Shown piece after piece: positions 36,374-47,457 of a stretch of DNA of 64,000 nucleotides. A model generated the notes under the pieces. The model worked only from the letters and a program-made list of their open reading frames with translations. It did not search any database and was not told the DNA's origin. The translations under genes were made by a program, and so were the position numbers. The stretch covers positions 9,356,227-9,420,226 of the forward strand of contig NC_066835.1 in assembly GCF_001640805.2 (NCBI RefSeq). Reading direction: 5' to 3'. Each line of letters begins with the position of its first letter. Within the stretch, counting starts at the first letter, position 1. This stretch comes from Lates calcarifer (Eukaryota > Chordata > Actinopteri > Centropomidae).

Positions 36374-39133
36374 TCATTCATTGTCCAGGTGATACATTCG
36401 TCCGTACAGACAGGCAGTCACCAGGCCACCAGTCATGTTTGAATGCTTCATGGTCATTCTGCCATCAGCAGTCTTCTCCAGATGCTCTGGCTGCTCCAGG
36501 ACCATATGGCTAGCCAAAACTGATGGGTACACGTATCTGGTCCCAAACTTCCCCTCCAACAGGAAGTCCATTTTAGTCTCAGCCTCTTCCACTTCCTGTC
36601 CACAGGAACTGGCCTCTGACCCTGCGCAGCGCACTAATGCACACACCTGGAAACACAGAGAGACTGTATGACAAGTGTGTCATTAAGCAGTTTTAAATAT
36701 TCAAAGTTCATCTCCTTCATACCTGCAGGGCGAAGCGTCCATTCACCGTGTGAGTTCCAGAAAATGCTCCCAATGCATAGAGCTCTTTACTGTTCCCTTC
36801 TGGTAACTGTCGGTACTGCAGGTGACAGCAAAAAGTGCCATAACACACATTAAGTTTGCCCTCTGTCTCATTCAGGAGGACAAATGTGTATGGGTCATGA
36901 GACATGTATGAGATGAAGGTGGGAGTGGAGGGAGAAACTGCAGAAGCAGTAGCAGGAGTAGGAGGTTGAAAACAGCTGCCTTGGTGACAGTGTCCAGAGT
37001 CCATAGCCTGAGAAGATGAGGGCTCCTCCGTGGCCGTGCTCTGCCCCACCCACAGTGGGTCTAAGACTGGTATTCTGGCCACCAGCAGCCTGCCCTCCTC
37101 AGGATCTCCCTTGCGGGCATGGTGGTAGGTAGCAGAAAAGGGGGTGTAGATACCACTTCCTTTCATCAGCAGTTGGTCAAAACGAAGGTTGGCCGCTAGC
37201 AGGGTGACATTAGCACCCAGGCTTAATGCCCGTTGGAACTGGACTGAGTCCAGAAGGGGGAGCTCGTTCATCCAGGCTGTGGGGAAGATCAGTTGATGCA
37301 CACCCTAAAAAAGAGAGGCTGAGGTCAAGAGGAGATGAAGACTAAATACAGCAAAGTAGAGTGGAATATATTTTCTTGTAGCTATGAATGTATATTTTTT
37401 CTACCCTCTCCACCAGGGAAATTGTGGGCTCGTGGAAGAGGATGTCAAAGCAGATGAGGAGGCCAAACCTCCCAGCAAAAGGTGTATCGAATGTGATGAT
37501 CTCAGGTTGTGGTGGTGTGTCAAAGGCCTCCTCAAAGTACAGGTTCTGTTTATGGTAGCGTGCCACCAGCTGCCCATCAGACCTGTTTGAGCGGAGATAA
37601 TCTGAACAATTCATATAGATGAGGAAATTGTGTATTTGTGCACTTAATACTACTGCACCTACTGTTTTAAGTTTATACTGCACCTGAAAACCACATTGGT
37701 GTTGAACTGCCAACGTCCATCAGATGGACAGGAGGAAGAAGGGCTGGTCGTCAGGGGGCAAGGCTGCAGGTCAGGCATGTTGGCCACCAGGTAGAGATTG
37801 TGTCTGCGTGCCATACAGCTCAACCTCTGGAGAACCTACAAAACAACCACATTCACCTGGAATTCATATTCTGAATGTAACACAGTTGTCATGCTTGAGA
37901 CAAGACACCAAACAGCCAATGGTGTCTCCATGTCAAAGTAGTCCTCATCACAGAGGTTTGTCATGTCAGAATGTCATAGAGCAAGACCTGAACAACTACA
38001 TACAACTCATTGGCACCAAATCAAAAAGTATGATTGTGCACCTCAGTGTTGTTGTATCTGCCGGGCTCTGATGCAGGGATTCCAGCTCTCCTGCTCGGGG
38101 TCAGGAATAGTTTCTAGGTAGCTAGAGATGGATGATCGGCTGAAGTTGAAACCATGAAGACCATCCTCGGGAAACACAAGGATCTGGGCACCCTGACAGA
38201 AAGAGGGTGACAAGATTCATTAATGTAGTTGTGAACTCAGAGACATTAAATGTGCTTCTTTAGGAGATCATAAAGAGAAAAAAATACTCATGGCCAAATT
38301 TACCATGGGACACAAACTAATTTACAGTAATGCCTCCCTTCATAACTACCTTGCCATTATATGTTTAAGGAATGACCCTTTTATTGTATTGTCTGGTTTA
38401 TGTCATTTATCAAACGGACACTAATTCTTGAAATCAGTGGTCTCTGCTTATGATCCAAGCTCAAGTAACTGTTAGTATTATGTAATTTATAGCAAGTGGC
38501 AATGGCGGTGGCATCTGAGACTCTATTTAAGGGGTTCACCTGCCAAAGACCAAAGAGTGGAGAGGCTGAGTTAAAAATGAACAGAATACGGTTTTACTGC
38601 TACAGCAAAAATATGGTCAGAAAAACAAACAAAATCTGTCATGTGTATTGAGCTGGAATTTGAATTATGATTGTCAGTTTCTTTAAAGCCAAGTTAATGC
38701 ATTTTAAAACATTTTACTACACCTGACAGAATGAGCTACCTTATTTTTAAGCTTATAATATTCAATGATATAGATACAAAATAAAAAGAACTATCATTTT
38801 TAATTACTCAATGACCAACATAGTTTCTTTAAACTGAAAAACAACACATTTTAGTTTTTTAGTTTTTCAAGTCTCTCCTGATCCTGTTTTTACCTGCTGG
38901 GCAGCCCGGGCAGCCTGCTCCTCGTAGATATCCAGGTTTTTCTGCATGTGTTGCAGTGCAGCAGAGCGGGACACGGAGACACGAGGGTTCGGGTTCAGGA
39001 TTACATTGTGCTCATACACAGCAGCCACGTATGTGGAACCAGGAACGGGCTCTGTTTGACCAGTGGCTGACATGAAAGACAAACTGACAAAAATGGTAGC
39101 AAACAAAAACATTGCTTCTTCCATGAGAGACAT
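36374..39133 (-). pseudogene. btd: Biotinidase-family gene, copy B (one frameshift in exon 2)
   Basis: Exons in transcript order: 39133-38894, 38192-38042, 37835-37684, 37582-37405, 37304-36723, 36646-36374. Apart from one extra base in exon 2 (near 38070-38073, CTCTGATGC against CTCTGAGC in copy A) the frame is open and would give about 524 residues. The extra base leads to a TGA at the end of exon 2. The triad motifs FPEDG, RYHK and ICFDILF are present. Exon 5 is 15 bases longer than in copy A, adding five residues in a low-complexity Thr/Ala/Pro stretch. The first donor, CAG|GTAAAA, is good. A single base error in the assembly would make this a working gene. Confidence 0.7.
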
Positions 39134-39187
39134 AAGTGGTATAAAAGCGACTGACTAGTTACACCACAGAACCTGAGAGGTCTTTGA

Positions 39188-39405
39188 GTAAACAGAACAG
39201 ACACAGCAGAATAATTTTGTTTACAGATGATAAGAGCTCTGTTTTACGAAATAGCGTTGTCTGGGTTTATACAAACATGGGGAAAAATATTGATCCACAT
39301 GGTTGTAGTTTATGCATCAGCTCCATGTTGTACCTTATGTTTTAGACTGCACTGGTCAGATCACAGAAAACAAGAGTTAGTATTCTGGATGACTATCAGA
39401 AACAG
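39188..39405 (-). promoter_or_regulatory. Conserved upstream segment, btd copy B
   Basis: Similar to 35008-35235; here it lies about 55 bases from the exon 1 start codon, which is presumably the original arrangement. Confidence 0.5.
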
Positions 39406-39479
39406 CATATAATACATTCTTGTCAAAATATGAAGTGACAAATGAACTCTGGCAGTCATCCAGAATTCAGAGAATCTTA

Positions 39480-39720
39480 GATGCATGCTTCACCATGAAA
39501 GGTGGAACCGGAGGGAAGGAATACAGGGGACAGCCTGGCCATGGATGTGCCAATGCGTCCTGCCCCAATGGACTGGTTGATTCTAAAAAGGAAAACCACA
39601 GTGGACAGTGTGTCAGTGTCTCTAAAGGGAATGCTAGTGGTTTGAGGCTGTCGCTATTGTCCTTTGATGCCTCTCGGGGTTGAGACTCAGTCTGTTGAGC
39701 CAGAACTTCAAATGGCATGA
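39480..39720 (-). mobile_element. DIRS-like retroelement fragment upstream of copy B
   Basis: Minus-strand frame contains PLGQDALAHPWPGCPLYSFPP, the same motif block as at 35383-35470, with the downstream part missing. It was present before the A/B duplication and has since been trimmed. Confidence 0.55.
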
Positions 39721-40206
39721 TGAAAGAAGCCAGAGAGAGGTGGGTACCATTGCTATGGTCAGTTTAACCAAGCAAACAAGCTTCTTTGAAAGTGAGAAAA
39801 GTTGGTGAGCACTCATCTGAATAAAACTCAGCTGCCCATATTTGATGGCCCCCGTCTTAAAAAGCATAGAAAACTCCTACCTGAGGGCCAGAAATCTTAG
39901 AGGGTCTTTGAAAACAGTCATTCTGACCTGAAGTGGATACTGTATCCCTTGGACACCATGGTTCACCCAAGGGTCTGAAATCAAGGCCACCCTGCAGTTT
40001 AGATGTTGCAGGGAGAAAAACGATGGTGCGATGTTCTTAAAGACAATGAATTGATGCTTTTTTTGATTTATTGCAGTTTGTATGTGACTGAATACAAATC
40101 TGTAACAGCTGAACTGTCCTTCCTAATCTTGGTCATTACAGTTCATATTTTTCCAATTAATTTTTAAATGTATTTCATTGTCTGTCTTCTGACGCACACA
40201 TCTATT

Positions 40207-42539
40207 TCAAAGCAGTTCATTCATTGGTCCTAAGTGATACATTCGTCCGTACAGACAGGCAGTCACCAGGCCACCAGTCATGTTTGAATGCTTCATGGTC
40301 ATTCTGCCATCAGCAGTCTTCTCCAGATGCTCTGGCTGCTCCAGGACCATATGGCTAGCCAAAACTGATGGGTACACGTATCTGGTCCCAAACTTCCCCT
40401 CCAACAGGAAGTCCATTTTAGTCTCAGCCTCTTCCACTTCCTGTCCACAGGAACTGGCCTCTGACCCTGCGCAGCGCACTAATGCACACACCTGGAAACA
40501 CAGAGAGACTGTATGACAAGTGTGTCATTAAGCAGTTTTAAATATTCAAAGTTCATCTCCTTCATACCTGCAGGGCGAAGCGTCCATTCACCGTGTGAGT
40601 TCCAGCAAATGCTCCCAATGCATAGAGCTCTTTACTAGTCCCTTGTGGTAACTGCCGGTACTGCAGGTGACAGCAAAAAGTGCCATAACACACATTAAGT
40701 TTGCCCTCTGTCTCATTCAGGAGGACAAATGTGTATGGGTCATACATCATGGATGAGACAAAGGTGACAGAGAGGGGAGAGACTGTAGAAGCAGTTTCAG
40801 GATGAGAGGAGTCAAAACAGGTCTCTTGGTGACAGTATCCAGAGTCTGTATCCTTAGAGGATGTGGACTCCTCCCTAAACTAAACCCTCCTCTCCGTCCA
40901 CGCTCTGCCCCACCCACAGTGGGTCTAAGACTGGTACTCTGGCCACCAGCAGCCTGCCTTCCTCTGGATCTCCTATCTGGGCATGGTGATAGGTAGCAGA
41001 AAAAGGAGTGTAGATACCACTTCCTGTCATGATTAGCTTGTCATTGCGAATGTTGGCCGCTAGCAGGGTGACATTAGCACCCAGGCTGAATGCCCGCTTG
41101 GAACTGGATTGTGTCCAGAAGGGGGAGTTGGTTCATCCAGGCTGTGGGGATAGATCAGTTGACGTACACCCTAAAAAAGGTGCAAAAAAGAGAGAGGCTG
41201 AGGTTAAAAGGAGATGAAAACAAACACAGCAAAGTACAACTGAATGTATATTTTTGTAGCTATGAATGTATATTTTTTCTACCCTCTCCACCAGGGAAAT
41301 TGTGGGCTCGTGGAACAGGATGTCAAAGCAGATGAGGAGGCCAAACCTCCCAGCAAAAGGTGTATCGAATGTGATGATCTCAGGTTGTGGTGGTGTGTCA
41401 AAGGCCTCCTCAAAGTACAGGTTCTGTTTATGGTAGCGTGCCACCAGCTGCCCATCAGACCTGTTTTGAGCGGAGATAATCTGAACAATTCATATAGATG
41501 AGGAAATTGTGTATTTGTGCACTTAATACTACTGCACCTACTGTTTTAAGTTTATACTGCACCTGAAAACCACATTGGTGTTGAACTGCCAGCGTCCATC
41601 AGATGGACAGGAGGAAGAAGGGCTGGTCGTCAGGGGGCAAGGCTGGTGGTCAGGCATGTTGGCCACCAGGTAGAGATTGTGTCTGCGTGCCATACAGCTC
41701 AACCTCTGGAGAACCTACAAAACAACCACACATAAGTGAAAGCTCTGGGCAGCCTAGTGGTGTCTCCATGTCAGGATTGTATGATGTCAGAGTGATGCAC
41801 AATAACAACAACAAATCAAAAAGTATGATTGTGCACCTCAGTGTTGTTGTATCTGCCAGGCTCTGTGCAGGGATTCCAGCTCTCCAGGCTCGGGGTCAGG
41901 AATAGTTTCTAGGTAGCTAGAGATGGATGATCGGCTGAAGTTGAAACCATGAAGACCATCCTCGGGAAACACAAGGATCTGGGCACCCTGACCAAGGGAA
42001 GACAAGGGTAGAGCATAGAGATGAAACAGGAGACAAGGTTCATCAACATATGTTACAGTGACTCTACTCAGTGACATTAAACCCACCTAATATCTTGGCA
42101 TAGCAGGGAAAAACAGTTATACCTATTTACTATGGAACAAGCTCCGCCAGCTGTTAATATTCTGCAACTGATAGCAAGTGACAATGGCAGAGGCATCTGA
42201 GACTTCTTTTGATGGGTCCTAAGAGCAGTACTGTGAGAGGTGTGGGTTAAAAATGAACAATACCGTTTAACACCTCAAACAAATATGGCTTCTCTGTACC
42301 TGCCGGGCGGCCCGCGCGGCCTGCTCCTCGTAGATATCCAAGTTTTTCTGCACATGTTGCAGGGCAGCGGCGCGGGACAGGGTGACATGTGGCTCCGGGT
42401 TCAGGATTAAGTGGTGCTCGTACACGGCGGCAACGTACGAGGAGTCCGCCGCAGGCTCAGTGTGACCAACGGCCGACGTTACAGAAAAACTGACAAAGAC
42501 GACAACTGACAAAAACATTGTTTCTTCCCTGAGGGCCAT
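40207..42539 (-). pseudogene. btd: Biotinidase-family gene, copy C (several lesions)
   Basis: Exons by homology in transcript order: 42539-42300, 41987-41837, 41714-41563, 41460-41283, 41170-40568, 40491-40207. Exon 2 has one extra base near 41884-41889 and runs into TGA. Exon 5 has extra bases near 41095 and 41148 and a rearranged stretch near 40870-40900 with an in-frame TAG. The later half of exon 5 and exon 6 are again open. Exon 1 encodes a good signal peptide (MALREETMFLSVVVFVSFSV) and is diverged from A and B. Triad motifs are readable in pieces. Number and spread of lesions favour a true pseudogene, although all are small indels as expected from a poorly polished assembly. Confidence 0.65.
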
Positions 42540-43114
42540 GAACGGTGTAATCCCAGACGGACTAGTTACACCACAGCGCCTTAGGGATCAGAAGTCCAGT
42601 TAACCAAGCTGACTCAGCGGAGTCATTTTCTGGTTTAACGGTGATTTTAAAAAGCCCACTCCCCCGACGAAATGCTGTTGTGTTAAGTGTATAAATAATA
42701 CTCCACATAGTCGTGGCTTTAGTATCAGCTTCATGTGATGTTGTATGCTTTGGACAGCATCACAAACAGCTCTCTCACAGCACTGTGGGGGCAGCCAGGC
42801 AACTAGATTTAAACACAACCTTTATTTTGAAAATACACGACAGGAAACAGTCGGTCCATAACCCGGAACCACTTTGCAATTTGACCTTATCTCACAGTGA
42901 GCATGAGGAGGACCTGTAATAAACACTGGCAGTAAGTTTTTCCTTCATGTTGACGAATTGTTTGAACATGTAAGAACAATTCCATCTAAGCAGGAAGATC
43001 GTTTTACGCGTTTGTTTGTCCGCTCGTTCGATGCCTACCTACGTTTCTAATAAGGGTGTGTATTTGTATTGGCATTAGCATTAGCACTAGCACTAGCACC
43101 CATCCTGCAGTACA
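42540..43114. promoter_or_regulatory. Divergent promoter region between btd copy C and dmac1
   Basis: A 575-base gap separates two head-to-head start codons. It includes the btd-type upstream segment (about 42600-42780) and, close to dmac1, a short GCATTAGCACTAGCA repeat at 43072-43100. No TATA box was evident on either strand. Confidence 0.5.
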
Positions 43115-43503
43115 ATGTCAACAACACCAGAGGCACCAACAGGAGGAGCAGATGCCCCCGTGTCTAAACCCAACCAGATGTTTAAGAACTGCTGGGGCTG
43201 CCGGGTCATTTCCGGCGGTGGTCTGATCCTGTCTGGAGCTTATGTGTTCATGGCAGCCCGGAGAGTGATGCGACAAGGCGGACCTACCTCTATGGGCACA
43301 GTGGCACAGATTACGTTCGCTGCAAGTGAGTTACACAACAGTTTTTATCTTTTTGGAGGTGCAACCGTACTTCTTATCGTACGTTGAAGATAATACGCAC
43401 TTGTTTTTATCTCTCAGGTCTGGCTGCGTGGGGACTCGTTGTCCTCGCTGACCCGGTAGGAAAAGCGCAGAGGAAAGACAACGTGAGAACTGTTCTCAAA
43501 TAG
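43115..43503 (+). CDS. dmac1: DMAC1 (TMEM261), complex I distal membrane arm assembly factor
   Basis: Two coding exons, 43115-43325 and 43418-43503 (TAG), join in phase to a 98-residue protein (human 112). Features match DMAC1: a Pro/Ala-rich N-terminus, a KNCWGCRVISG motif (human KTCWSCRVLSG), a first hydrophobic segment with a GAYV motif, and a second segment with AAWGLVVLADPVGKAQR (human ATWGIVVMADPKGKAYR). Family knowledge: a small inner mitochondrial membrane protein needed for building the distal part of the complex I membrane arm. The start codon is chosen as the first ATG, preceded by a C- and A-rich leader. Confidence 0.9.
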
Positions 43504-43605
43504 CTCAAGCCATGGACTGACAGTAGTGCCATTCATGTGTCGATAATGACACCGAGTTAAAGACGCTACTTCCGAAAATCTGCAGATAAGTGTGTTAGTC
43601 TCGCG

Positions 43606-43611
43606 AATAAA
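43606..43611 (+). terminator. poly(A) signal of dmac1
   Basis: AATAAA 103 bases after the dmac1 stop codon. Confidence 0.55.
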
Positions 43612-44142
43612 CACGAGAATTGATTGTTGACATTGTGTGGATGGACCAAACACCTACAGCACTGGAAGCTACTGACAGTTTAAATTCAAATAGAAAGAGA
43701 TCATATAATTGACTAAAATGCTATTATAAATGTTTAATGTTACGCGTACAACAGCTGGAGGTATGGTAGCTATGCATTTCTACTTGCTACCGGTAATGAT
43801 TTATCATGAATACAGTGAAAGAAGTTTGATTTGATGACATTTAATGACTAACGTTCCATGTAAGTCAGGACAGAGAGTCTGCATACACAGTATCAGAGCA
43901 GTATCAGTTAATGTAATATAATTTCACTCGCAATACAGCCAAACTTTTTCTTAAATTCAAAGTGCTTATTGAGCCTGTTCATTTGTTATATTGGTATCTT
44001 TACTTTCAGTCTGCTGATCAATGACTCAGGACTGACTGAGGTGAAATATTATATAAGTGAAAATCTTACTTTAAATTAAAACAGAGAACAAATCAGTTTA
44101 GGGCCTCATGACAACCTTACAACCTAAAATAAGGATGCAACT

Positions 44143-44548
44143 TTAAAGCAGCATTGTGTTATTACCCTACCTTAAAAATACAGCTTCAGAATCATTTTGA
44201 TGGTACTCTGACAGGTAAGGAGAGTGGTGCCTCTGTCATTTCCACTGTGCGTTCTGAACTCCTGTTCTTGCTGTGAGAGTCAGCAGCACTTACACTGCTG
44301 GAACCAGGCACAGTAAGTTCAAGAGTAATGTTGAACTGCAGATCAGTTTAAAAGACGTAAAGTCATTAAAAACCATCTCTGATATTTGTTGAGGAAGCTC
44401 TATGAGGAATATTCAGTGAATATTACGCTTTGTTTTCTGAACATGAAAACTGCTTAACTGCTCGGAGGCAGAGCCCAAGAGGATTGAGTACCACATGTGG
44501 CTGCAGGGGCTGCTGTTGCTCAGAAAAAGTTACATTGTGCTGCTTTAA
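44143..44548. mobile_element. MITE-like element with terminal inverted repeats
   Basis: The left end TTAAAGCAGCATTGTGTTAT and the right end, read on the opposite strand as TTAAAGCAGCACAATGTAAC, are imperfect inverted repeats about 400 bases apart. No coding sequence lies inside. If TTAA is counted as a target duplication, the layout resembles piggyBac-type non-autonomous elements. Confidence 0.6.
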
Positions 44549-45022
44549 TGTATTCTATCCAGAAAATTGGGTATAATTAGTACTTTATCGTAATATAAAT
44601 GTATTTTAGACGTTGAATGATAAATATGGCAGAAGTCATAAATAAGCAAACCATTGTAGCTGAAGGAAAAGACCAAAAGTACAGTCTGAACATCTGTGGA
44701 CTGACTTGTCTTGTGTTGTTTTGCCTCGTTACTTGTTGCTGTATCTGTATTATAGATAGAGGAAAAACAAGAGAAAGTATGTTACTCTAGATACTGTAGC
44801 AGGACACACTGATTTAATCTATTTATACCTATTAAGGGTCAGTCTAATATAGTGCTATCATGCGCTAGATACCACCTTTTATGTGTCTGTCGTTACTTTA
44901 GCTGCTAGAGGATCCTTAGACATATTAGTAACTTAAACAAACAAATACAGCAGCTATCCTCAGGACCTGCAAACACACTGAAGACACCATACACACTGTG
45001 GGTCAGTTAGTCTGAGTTACTT

Positions 45023-45028
45023 TTTATT
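45023..45028 (-). terminator. Candidate poly(A) signal of snx13
   Basis: TTTATT on the plus strand reads AATAAA on the minus strand, 2.4 kb beyond the snx13 stop. Other AATAAA hexamers on the minus strand may exist closer to the stop, so this is only one candidate. Confidence 0.3.
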
Positions 45029-47457
45029 AGTGTTATACTGATCTGAGCACAATTGCTCACAAGGAAGAGTTTGATAAGCATGATGCAAAAAAACACCCTA
45101 AAGTCATTTTCAGTCGCGTAAAATGATCATGACATTCTGATTGAATTTTTTTTAGGATTAAAGAAAAATATGAAAATAGAGTTGACAGTACATTTAGGCA
45201 CACTATTAACACATACTGTACACAGATATGCACAATTTTCATAATCATAGATTCATATATACTGGGGTTAAAAAAAAAAAAACGACAAGCCTTCCTGTAT
45301 GGAGAGGTGTGCAGAAAGTTAAAGGTGACATCTCTTCATCCATGGGGACAAAATTTTCACCTCCCAGTAAGAGAGGCTCCAGTTCATGTCCTCCTACTCA
45401 GCCAATCAGAGTCCACCACGGCTGCTCAGTGTAAGCAAATCACAGCAGACGAGAGGGAGTTCCATCCAGTGACTGCAGCAGAATGGGGCTCCATCGAGCC
45501 AATGGGAGATGCCCTCCGACAGTTGCTACGGTAAGTGCTCATTAGCAGTGATTCCGTTGGTCACAGGACGCAGCTCTCCTGTGATTCTATTGGACAGGAG
45601 GAGAGAGGATGGTAGGGGCGTGTCCCTCCAACTGTCAGTTCATGACAACAAAGATCTGTTCACACTCAATAGAACAGGCTTGAATGCATAAAACGCCACA
45701 TATGAGTTAAAAAGAAGCAGTTGTTTTGAGGCTGCCTCTGAGCTAGCTATAGCCCAATGAGCTAATAATCAGGCTGTGACACAGAAACCCCCCCCCCCAA
45801 ACACCGCCTAGTTCATACCCACAGATTCTGCACGAGTGGGTGAGGGATAAGTGGAAAATACCCCCCACACACCCAACACAAAACAAACAAAACCAAAAAA
45901 AACCTCAGACTTATAAAACAAGTCTGTAAAATAAACATTGTACTTTTACAACAACGGAATGTTAAGTTGTTGGGATAAGAAGACATTTCTGGGGAAACTT
46001 CTCTCATGTTCTCTACTATTAAAACAATATGAATTACTTTTTTTCAGTATACAATGATTCAAAATGCACATGCATTAAAGAAAAAAAAAATATTGCACAA
46101 AATTAAAGACATTTTCTCTGAATAAAAGTGATTAGGGATATATCTCCATATCTCTGTTGATTTCCTCGTAACGTTCAGTCGCGTGAAGGACAGCTACCTC
46201 TAGCGTGCGTCTCTTGGTCAGTATATACTGTATGTAGTTTTAAGGCTGGTTCACTAGCTCACACTGGCACAGTTTCTGACTGAAGAGGGTTGCATCTCTG
46301 CGCTAAACACACACACACACACACACACACACTCACTCACTCACACACAAATTTTAAAATTCTACACAAGCCAAATACAGACTAGACCAGAGAGTACATT
46401 CTTTGATAGTGCGCTTGGACAGCCAGAGCTGAGCTTCCCACAGCTGCTCTCACACTTCAGTGTGTGTCCTCACAGCTTCACCTTTTAGGTCAGGTCAACA
46501 CTGCATTCTCCTTCTTCACATGATTATCGATATGAAGCACAGTAATGTTCCGAGTATCCTAACATTAACCCAGTACACACACACATGCACTCGTATGAAC
46601 AGTATGAGCTTTGGTCGTCACAGGTTATGACAGTAGCATTAAAGGGGATGTGGCCTATTCTTTGAGGATGACACTTTGGAAAGACGAAAAAAAAAATCAC
46701 GTTTGAAGAGAAGAATCAAGGCTGGGAAAAAAAAGCTGACAATAAAAATAAAAATCATCTTTTCGACCCATACTTGTTCAGTCACATTTTAAAAACAGCG
46801 CCTCTTTAACCCAGTGCTATTGACATATTTGGTTGCTACGAAAAGAAAATATTGTTGCATGTTTACGAGTGTGCAGCTTTTGCAGATCAAATGTCTACAG
46901 CATGAGGGTAATTTTGACTACAGCTGAGGAGCCAGTTCAAAGATGGCAGACTGAGCTGGCCACAAGACAGAAGCGGGAAGGTAAGGCAAGGTGTGGGTCT
47001 ATGCTATCTACTCCTGCAGTTTAAAAACAATACAGTATCTGTGGTCTGCGCTCTGGACCACATGAAAGCAGCATTGACTGGCCCAGGATAAAGCTAAACA
47101 CAACTAAGAAGTCCAAAAAAGGAGGGAGGGAGATAATAGAAACTAAAAGAAAAGACTGCCGTGTTCTGTTCAGTCTTGGTGCAAATTACAGAACTTGTGT
47201 TTGCGCATGTGTGTGTCACAGAAAGAGGAGGGCAGAGTGTGTGTTGTTCATCCTTCAGTTCTGTTGTGACAGAACTAATCAGCTAGATAATTGGAGTGTT
47301 TTCACGGAAAAGGTTGTTTGAGGGAAGTGGCAGAAGGGCAGAAATCACACACGCACACACATACCTCCACGTTCACGTCAAAGCCCATCCCCGCTCTCAC
47401 TCTTAGCTCTCAAGTCTGTGTGTGTCTAGTCGGTCCTGTTGCCTCTGTCCTTTCCTG
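45029..47457 (-). other. Probable snx13 3' untranslated region
   Basis: No coding frame of known type on either strand. It includes a (CA)n run at 46309-46332 and several A-rich tracts. A long 3' UTR is typical for this gene family, but the end point is not certain. Confidence 0.45.
46309..46332. repeat. (CA)n microsatellite
   Basis: A CA run followed by CACTCACTCACTCACA, in the putative 3' UTR of snx13. Confidence 0.85.

Larger units (their letters stand above)
30440..42600 (-). repeat. Tandem array of three btd-like gene units
   Basis: Three units share exon order, intron sequence and 3' flank. Their last exons start (5' ends, minus strand) at 30868, 36646 and 40491. Copies A and B are almost identical even across introns (for example 32412-33384 against 38192-39164), so they separated recently or have been converted. 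Copy C is more diverged and lacks most of that long first intron. A shared 3'-flank block occurs after copy B (36080-36170) and after copy C (39935-40020). Confidence 0.85.

Noticed and set aside
45380..45600. Cluster of CCAAT/ATTGG words suggesting a promoter
   Set aside because: No gene starts nearby on either strand; it lies in the probable snx13 3' UTR and the words are common by chance.
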